Below the pieces are notes generated by a model. That model saw only the letters and a list, made by a program, of their open reading frames with translations. It was not told the DNA's origin and did not search any database. Of a DNA stretch of 45,310 bases, positions 41,596-45,310 are shown one piece after another; the first letter of the stretch is position 1, and each line of letters starts with the position of its first letter. The position numbers and the translations under genes were made by a program. Location of the stretch: positions 1-45,310 of the forward strand of contig JAEZTJ010000011.1 in assembly GCA_023421505.1 (NCBI GenBank). The letters are read 5' to 3'. Source of the DNA: Bacillota bacterium. Lineage in GTDB: Bacteria > Bacillota > Clostridia > Lachnospirales > Lachnospiraceae.

Positions 41596-42354
41596 ATGGA
41601 CATCCTAACGATTAATCAATTTAATATTGATCAAGAAGATATATGTTGTGCAAACAGTGATAAGAAGGGCGAAACCTGCCTTTTTAACAGGAAGGAATGG
41701 ATGAAAAGTCAGTTTGTTGAAGGCTTAGCCTTTAAGAAGCTTAACCTTCGCGGAAAAGTATTTATTGAATATCAACCGGCAGAAGCTGCCTGGTGCCCCA
41801 TATCTGCTCCCGATTATCTTTTTATCAAGTGTTTTTGGGTATCCGGTCAATATAAGGGAAAGGGTTATGCCAATGCACTTTTAGAGGAATGTCTAAAGGA
41901 TGCCAAAGAACAGGGTAAAGCCGGACTGGTAGTTCTATCTTCACCAAAGAAAAAACCGTTTCTTTCAGACCCAAAATTTCTAAAATATAAAGGGTTTAAA
42001 GTCTGTGACACAGCTAGCCCTTATTTTGAGCTTTTATATCTTCCTATAAAAGAAAGCGCCTCCGTACCTGCATTTAAAGATTGTTGTAAAAATGGCTTTA
42101 TTGATGAAAAAGGCTTTGTACTATACTATTCTGATCAATGCCCTTATGCTGAGAAATATTCCCTCCTGATTGCCGAAGCCGCGAAAAAATACGGACAGAC
42201 GCTTCACCTGATTAAGTATACTACAGGCTTTATGGCAAGAGAAGCACCCTCTCCCTTTACTATCTATAGTTTATTTTATGACGGAAATTTTATCACAAAT
42301 GAGATTCAATCTGAGGCAAAGTTCATTAAGCTGATGGAAGGACTGATTAAATGA
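41596..42354 (+). CDS. GNAT acetyltransferase with YoaP-like C-terminal domain
   Basis: 252 residues from the ATG at 41596 (GGAGG five bases upstream; the ATG at 41584 precedes that SD). Residues about 25-150 are a GNAT domain with the acetyl-CoA loop SGQYKGKGYANALL. Residues about 175-250 form a YoaP-type domain (VLYYSDQCPYAEKYSLLI, FTIYSLFYDGNFITNEI) with a thioredoxin-like look and a lone CPY motif. Substrate unknown. Its stop overlaps the next start by four bases (ATGA), so it is coupled with the radical SAM gene. Confidence 0.78.
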   Translation: MDILTINQFNIDQEDICCANSDKKGETCLFNRKEWMKSQFVEGLAFKKLNLRGKVFIEYQPAEAAWCPISAPDYLFIKCFWVSGQYKGKGYANALLEECLKDAKEQGKAGLVVLSSPKKKPFLSDPKFLKYKGFKVCDTASPYFELLYLPIKESASVPAFKDCCKNGFIDEKGFVLYYSDQCPYAEKYSLLIAEAAKKYGQTLHLIKYTTGFMAREAPSPFTIYSLFYDGNFITNEIQSEAKFIKLMEGLIK

Positions 42355-43241
42355 TAACCATACCCGCAAAGACAATCCTAACAAAAAGGCAGGATCTCTC
42401 TTGGTTTTCAATGGATTACAATATGAATATCTATAAGGGCTGCTGTCATGGTTGTATCTACTGTGATAGCAGGAGTGACTGTTATCAGATACAGGACTTT
42501 GATATGGTTCGTGCTAAAGAAAATGCTCTTACAATAATCCGGGACGAACTTAGTAGAAAAACAAAGACGGGTGTAATTGGAACCGGTGCGATGAGTGATC
42601 CCTATAATCCATATGAAGAAAAGTATCAGTTGAGTAGACAAGCTCTGAAACTGATAGATGATTACCATTTTGGAATTGCCATAGCAACAAAAAGTAATCT
42701 GATTGCTCGTGACGTCGATATTTTACAACGAATCAGCAGACATTCTCCTGTTCTCTGTAAGATTACAGTTACTGCAGCAGAGGATGCTCTTAGTAAAATG
42801 CTTGAACCGGGTGTCTGTGAATCCTCCAAACGCTTTGAAGCCGTAAAACAGCTTAGTGAAGCGGGTGTTTTTACAGGTATCCTGATGACTCCTATTCTTC
42901 CCTATATTAACGATACTGTACAGAACGTCTTAGAGATCGTTCATAAAGCACATATAAGCGGAGCAAAATTCATCTATGCATTATTTGGAGTAACCCTACG
43001 TTTTGGGCAGCGGGAATATTTTTATCATAAGCTTGATCAACTGTTTCCTGATCAGCATTTAAAAGAGCTGTATATGAAAACCTTTGGTAACTCTTATCTA
43101 TGCCATAATCCAAAAAATAAAGAGCTATATCATATATTTGCCGAAGAATGTAACAAATATGGTATCTTATATAAAATGGAAGATATCATCCGTGCTTATC
43201 GATATAGTTATAACTATGAACAGCTATCCTTATTTCATTAG
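42351..43241 (+). CDS. SPL-like radical SAM protein
   Basis: 296 residues. The Fe-S motif CCHGCIYC gives C31, C35 and C38 in CxxxCxxC spacing, followed by GAMSDPYNPYEEKY, IATKSNLIARDVDIL, KITVTAAED and TPILPYINDT, typical of the Rv2578c/SplB-like branch of radical SAM enzymes. This branch is related to spore photoproduct lyase but lacks its proven activity; the reaction is unknown. Translationally coupled to the GNAT-YoaP gene. Ends before a strong bidirectional terminator. Confidence 0.85.
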   Translation: MITIPAKTILTKRQDLSWFSMDYNMNIYKGCCHGCIYCDSRSDCYQIQDFDMVRAKENALTIIRDELSRKTKTGVIGTGAMSDPYNPYEEKYQLSRQALKLIDDYHFGIAIATKSNLIARDVDILQRISRHSPVLCKITVTAAEDALSKMLEPGVCESSKRFEAVKQLSEAGVFTGILMTPILPYINDTVQNVLEIVHKAHISGAKFIYALFGVTLRFGQREYFYHKLDQLFPDQHLKELYMKTFGNSYLCHNPKNKELYHIFAEECNKYGILYKMEDIIRAYRYSYNYEQLSLFH

Positions 43242-43293
43242 TTTTGCTTTAATAAAAGCTAACCGCTCTTATAAGCTTCTCTGTATGGTAATT

Positions 43294-43353
43294 ATATCTC
43301 ATCAAAAAATACTGTAAAGGATTGTACCTTACAGTATTTTTTGGTGAGATATA
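43294..43353. terminator. Strong bidirectional terminator
   Basis: A 60-base hairpin whose arms contain TATATCTC and AAAAAATACTGTAA on the left, and TTACAGTATTTTTT and GAGATATA on the right, with few mismatches. It sits between the plus-strand radical SAM gene and the minus-strand metY gene, with A- and T-runs that suit both directions. Confidence 0.7.
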
Positions 43354-43357
43354 AAGT

Positions 43358-43500
43358 TTAGAGTGTAAATAGCCCTCGAAATTTAGCTTCATCATGTAGA
43401 ACATGGTTTGATGAGTAACTGTTATAAAGTTGTAGGTACATAAGGCCCAGTAGTTTCTGGCCTTATGTACCACTTATAATAATATATCATTCAAATGACG
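43358..43500 (+). repeat. Repeat family B, copy 2
   Basis: TTAGAGTGTAAATAGCCCTCGAAATTTAGC matches the left end of copy 1 in pattern. It also holds a 22-base segment (43394-43415) found in reverse complement at 45286-45307, and a perfect 13-bp stem GGTACATAAGGCC/GGCCTTATGTACC (43435-43471). Confidence 0.65.
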
Positions 43501-43524
43501 AATAATTTCATCCGTTCTTCCTCA

Positions 43525-44799
43525 TCAGATATTATTTAATGCCTGTTCAATATCAGCGATAATATCCTCAACATTTTCTATTCCAATCGACATACGGATG
43601 AGATCGGGAGTGATTCCGCCAGCAATCAACTGCTGATCATTAAGCTGTCTATGTGTAGTGCTGGCAGGATGTAGAACGCAGGTACGGGCATCTGCTACAT
43701 GCACTACAATGGCTGCAAGCTTTAAGCTGTCCATGAATTTTACAGCCGCCTCTCTTCCACCCTTAACTCCGTAGGATATTACACCACAGGAACCATTTGG
43801 AAGATACTTCTTCGCAAGCTCATGATATTTGCTGCTTACTAAGCCCGGATAATTTACCCAGCTGATTTTCTCGTTTTTTTCAAGATATTCCGCTACCTTT
43901 TGTGCATTACTGCAGTGACGCTCCATTCTTAGATGAAGTGTTTCCAAACCTAGGTTTAATAAGAATGCATTATTAGGTGCTGGCGTAGATCCTAAATCAC
44001 GCATCAGCTGCACTCTTGCCTTAGTAATAAAAGCCTTCTCTTTGCAGTCTCTAGTATAAACGATACCATGATAGGATTCATCCGGTGTGGATAATCCGGG
44101 AAATTTACCATTATCCCAATTAAACTTACCGCCATCTACAATAACACCGCCAAGTGCTACTGCATGACCGTCCATATATTTGGAGGTGGAATGCAGTACA
44201 ATATCAGCTCCAAATTCAAAGGGTCTGCAATTAATCGGTGTCGCAAAGGTATTATCTACAAATAGCGGTAGGTTATTATTATGGGCTAAGTTTGCCAACT
44301 TCTCAATATCAGTAACAATGAGTGCTGGATTAGCGATTGTCTCGGCAAATACCAGCTTCGTATTCTCTTTCATTTCCTTTTGTAACTCTTCTAGGGAAGC
44401 ATCAGGATTAACAAAGGTTACTTCAATTCCCATTCTTTTTAAGGTGACAGCGAACAAATTAGTTGTGCCGCCATAAATTGTACTGGAGGATACAATATGA
44501 TCTCCAGCGCTACAGATATTTAAAACTGCTATCAGGCTTGCGGCTTGCCCTGAGGAGGTACAAAGTGCACCGACTCCCCCTTCTAATGCAGCTATCTTAC
44601 GCTCTACGCAGTCGACAGTCGGATTGGCAAGTCTCGTATAAAAGAAGCCCTCCTCCTCAAGGTCAAAGAGCTTACCCACATGCTCACTGGAATCGTATTT
44701 ATATGTAGTACTCTGGTATATCGGTAAGACTCTTGGTTCACCATTCTGCGGCTTATATCCCTCCTGAATACATTTCGTATCAATATGATAATTACTCAT
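43525..44799 (-). CDS. metY: O-acetylhomoserine sulfhydrylase / Cys-Met metabolism PLP enzyme
   Basis: 424 residues, the usual length of O-acetylhomoserine sulfhydrylase, which makes homocysteine from O-acetylhomoserine and sulfide in the cytoplasm. The PLP-binding lysine is K207 in LHSTSKYMDGH; the cofactor region also includes SSGQAASLIAV (about 82-92), ETIANPA and VDNTFATP. The C-terminal SIGIEN(V)EDIIADIEQAL motif is typical. GGAGG precedes the ATG. It has a consensus promoter and a leader of only about 40 bases, so no S-box or T-box is present. Confidence 0.93.
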   Translation of the reverse strand: MSNYHIDTKCIQEGYKPQNGEPRVLPIYQSTTYKYDSSEHVGKLFDLEEEGFFYTRLANPTVDCVERKIAALEGGVGALCTSSGQAASLIAVLNICSAGDHIVSSSTIYGGTTNLFAVTLKRMGIEVTFVNPDASLEELQKEMKENTKLVFAETIANPALIVTDIEKLANLAHNNNLPLFVDNTFATPINCRPFEFGADIVLHSTSKYMDGHAVALGGVIVDGGKFNWDNGKFPGLSTPDESYHGIVYTRDCKEKAFITKARVQLMRDLGSTPAPNNAFLLNLGLETLHLRMERHCSNAQKVAEYLEKNEKISWVNYPGLVSSKYHELAKKYLPNGSCGVISYGVKGGREAAVKFMDSLKLAAIVVHVADARTCVLHPASTTHRQLNDQQLIAGGITPDLIRMSIGIENVEDIIADIEQALNNI

Positions 44800-44846
44800 T
44801 TTTCATCCTCCCATTCATTTCATATGGTTTCTTCATTTTAAATGTA

Positions 44847-44875
44847 ATCATAAGAAATTCATCACAACTTGTCAA
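44847..44875 (-). promoter_or_regulatory. metY: metY promoter
   Basis: Minus-strand TTGACA (44870-44875), 17 bases, TATGAT (44847-44852), giving a start near 44840. Confidence 0.7.
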
Positions 44876-44954
44876 GAAATAAATCTTTTATTTGTGTAAG
44901 AATTCCTAGCAGTAATAAGAGCGATTCTCCTATCATTATTTAATAAAAAATAGG

Positions 44955-45097
44955 TAATTGCGAAACTCATTAATTGTAAGTACTGTATACACAGCATATA
45001 CTATTCCGGAGCATAAGTTAAGCTCATAGGAGCGTTGGAGCGAAGGAATAGTATATGCTGTGTATACAATTAGTAAAACTATATCGTTTCGCAATTA
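44955..45097 (+). repeat. Repeat family A, copy 6 (143 bp, nested palindrome)
   Basis: Outer ends TAATTGCGAAAC and GTTTCGCAATTA are perfect inverted repeats. Inside, TGTATACACAGCATATACTATTCC pairs with GGAATAGTATATGCTGTGTATACA, and the tip region GGAGCATAAGTTAAGCTC..GAGCG is itself partly self-complementary. It equals the 66-bp form with about 77 bases added at the TGTATACA centre. Confidence 0.82.
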
Positions 45098-45108
45098 TAT
45101 ATTTAAGA

Positions 45109-45310
45109 TTAGAGTGTCAAAAGCCTATTTAGATTTTGTACTTCGTCATTTTGCACAATTTGTATCTTCAAAATCGTGATGCAGAACATGGTTTGTTCGC
45201 AACACACTCCCGCTTGGATGAAGTACGTAGTGGTACATAAGGCCCTAAAATACAGGCCCTAAGTACCAACGACTTCATACAGTTGCTCATCAAACCATGT
45301 TCTACATCAC
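45109..45310 (+). repeat. Repeat family B, copy 3 (cut by the window end)
   Basis: Starts TTAGAGTGTCAAAAGCCTATTTAG, the same end as the inverted right part of copy 1 (27125 back to 27050), and carries CTTCGTCATTTTGCACAATT and GTGATGCAGAACATGGTTTG. It also holds an imperfect GGTACATAAGGCC hairpin (45232-45267) and, in reverse, the segment shared with copy 2. The far end is outside the window. Confidence 0.7.

Larger units (their letters stand above)
44800..45310. other. Gap to the window end, mostly repeats
   Basis: 510 bases without a gene. It holds the metY promoter, then the longest family-A copy and, 12 bases beyond it, a family-B copy cut by the window end. Confidence 0.6.

Noticed and set aside
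44800..44846. S-box (SAM) riboswitch ahead of metY
   Set aside because: The consensus promoter leaves a leader of about 40 bases with no structure.

Overview
The window looks like a chromosomal segment of a low-GC, anaerobic, spore-forming Firmicute, most likely a Lachnospiraceae/Clostridium cluster XIVa relative. The evidence is the AT-rich sequence with GGAGG-type Shine-Dalgarno (SD) sites, the tepA-ylzJ-ftsK/spoIIIE synteny typical of spore formers, formate-tetrahydrofolate ligase, the fused-pathway pyrB-pyrI pair, and the radical-SAM TIGR03960/DUF2344/RNase G cluster. Most of it is ordinary core genome. No prophage, transposase, CRISPR array, rRNA or tRNA was seen.

Layout. (1) 169-5563, minus strand: a hypothetical membrane protein, then a tight cluster of radical SAM TIGR03960, DUF2344, RNase E/G and YbaK. 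(2) 5932-10261, minus: a hypothetical protein, then kdpE and kdpD with no kdpABC in view. (3) 10312-15570, minus: a five-gene unit of ABC ATPase, two ABC-2 permeases, histidine kinase and NarL-type regulator, matching the Bacillus lnrLMN-lnrJK (yfi) design of an exporter with its own sensor. (4) 15992-19298, plus: tyrS, a zinc-ribbon membrane protein and birA. (5) 19407-22619, minus: a SWIM/SNF2 helicase. (6) 22640-23560: a 0.9 kb gap that appears to hold a free-standing minus-strand RNA gene and a structured, terminator-ended leader in front of pyrB. (7) 23565-24907, plus: pyrB-pyrI. (8) 25015-32268, minus: VOC protein, divergent superoxide-dismutase-like protein, GNAT, single-subunit ABC exporter, ArsR-type regulator and fhs. 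(9) 32683-33327, plus: phosphoglycolate-phosphatase-like HAD. (10) 33430-39455, minus: two adjacent ATP-grasp ligases, ftsK/spoIIIE, ylzJ and tepA. (11) 39829-43241, plus: WYL regulator, GyrI-like protein, GNAT-YoaP protein and SPL-like radical SAM protein. (12) 43525-44799, minus: O-acetylhomoserine sulfhydrylase.

The most interesting material is non-coding. Three families of dispersed, strongly palindromic repeats occupy the gaps. Family A (66-bp core, TAATTGCGAAAC ends) has about six copies. Family B (TTAGAGTG ends) has about four mosaic copies. Family C is an 85-bp tandem duplication that contains an SD sequence. An unrelated 76-bp double-hairpin unit is duplicated downstream of ylzJ. The candidate RNA gene at about 22690-23089 has a consensus promoter, four spaced repeats of a GGTAC..ACCACCAGA motif and an intrinsic terminator. 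I could not match it to any RNA family I know.

Two local regulatory circuits can be read directly. The WYL regulator gene is bracketed by two copies of the same 8-8-8 palindrome, each overlapping a -35 box; the second copy contains the gene's own stop codon. The ABC exporter promoter has a perfect 10-4-10 palindrome next to its TTGACA box, facing an ArsR-type regulator gene. Function assignments come from motif recognition only; no database search was run.
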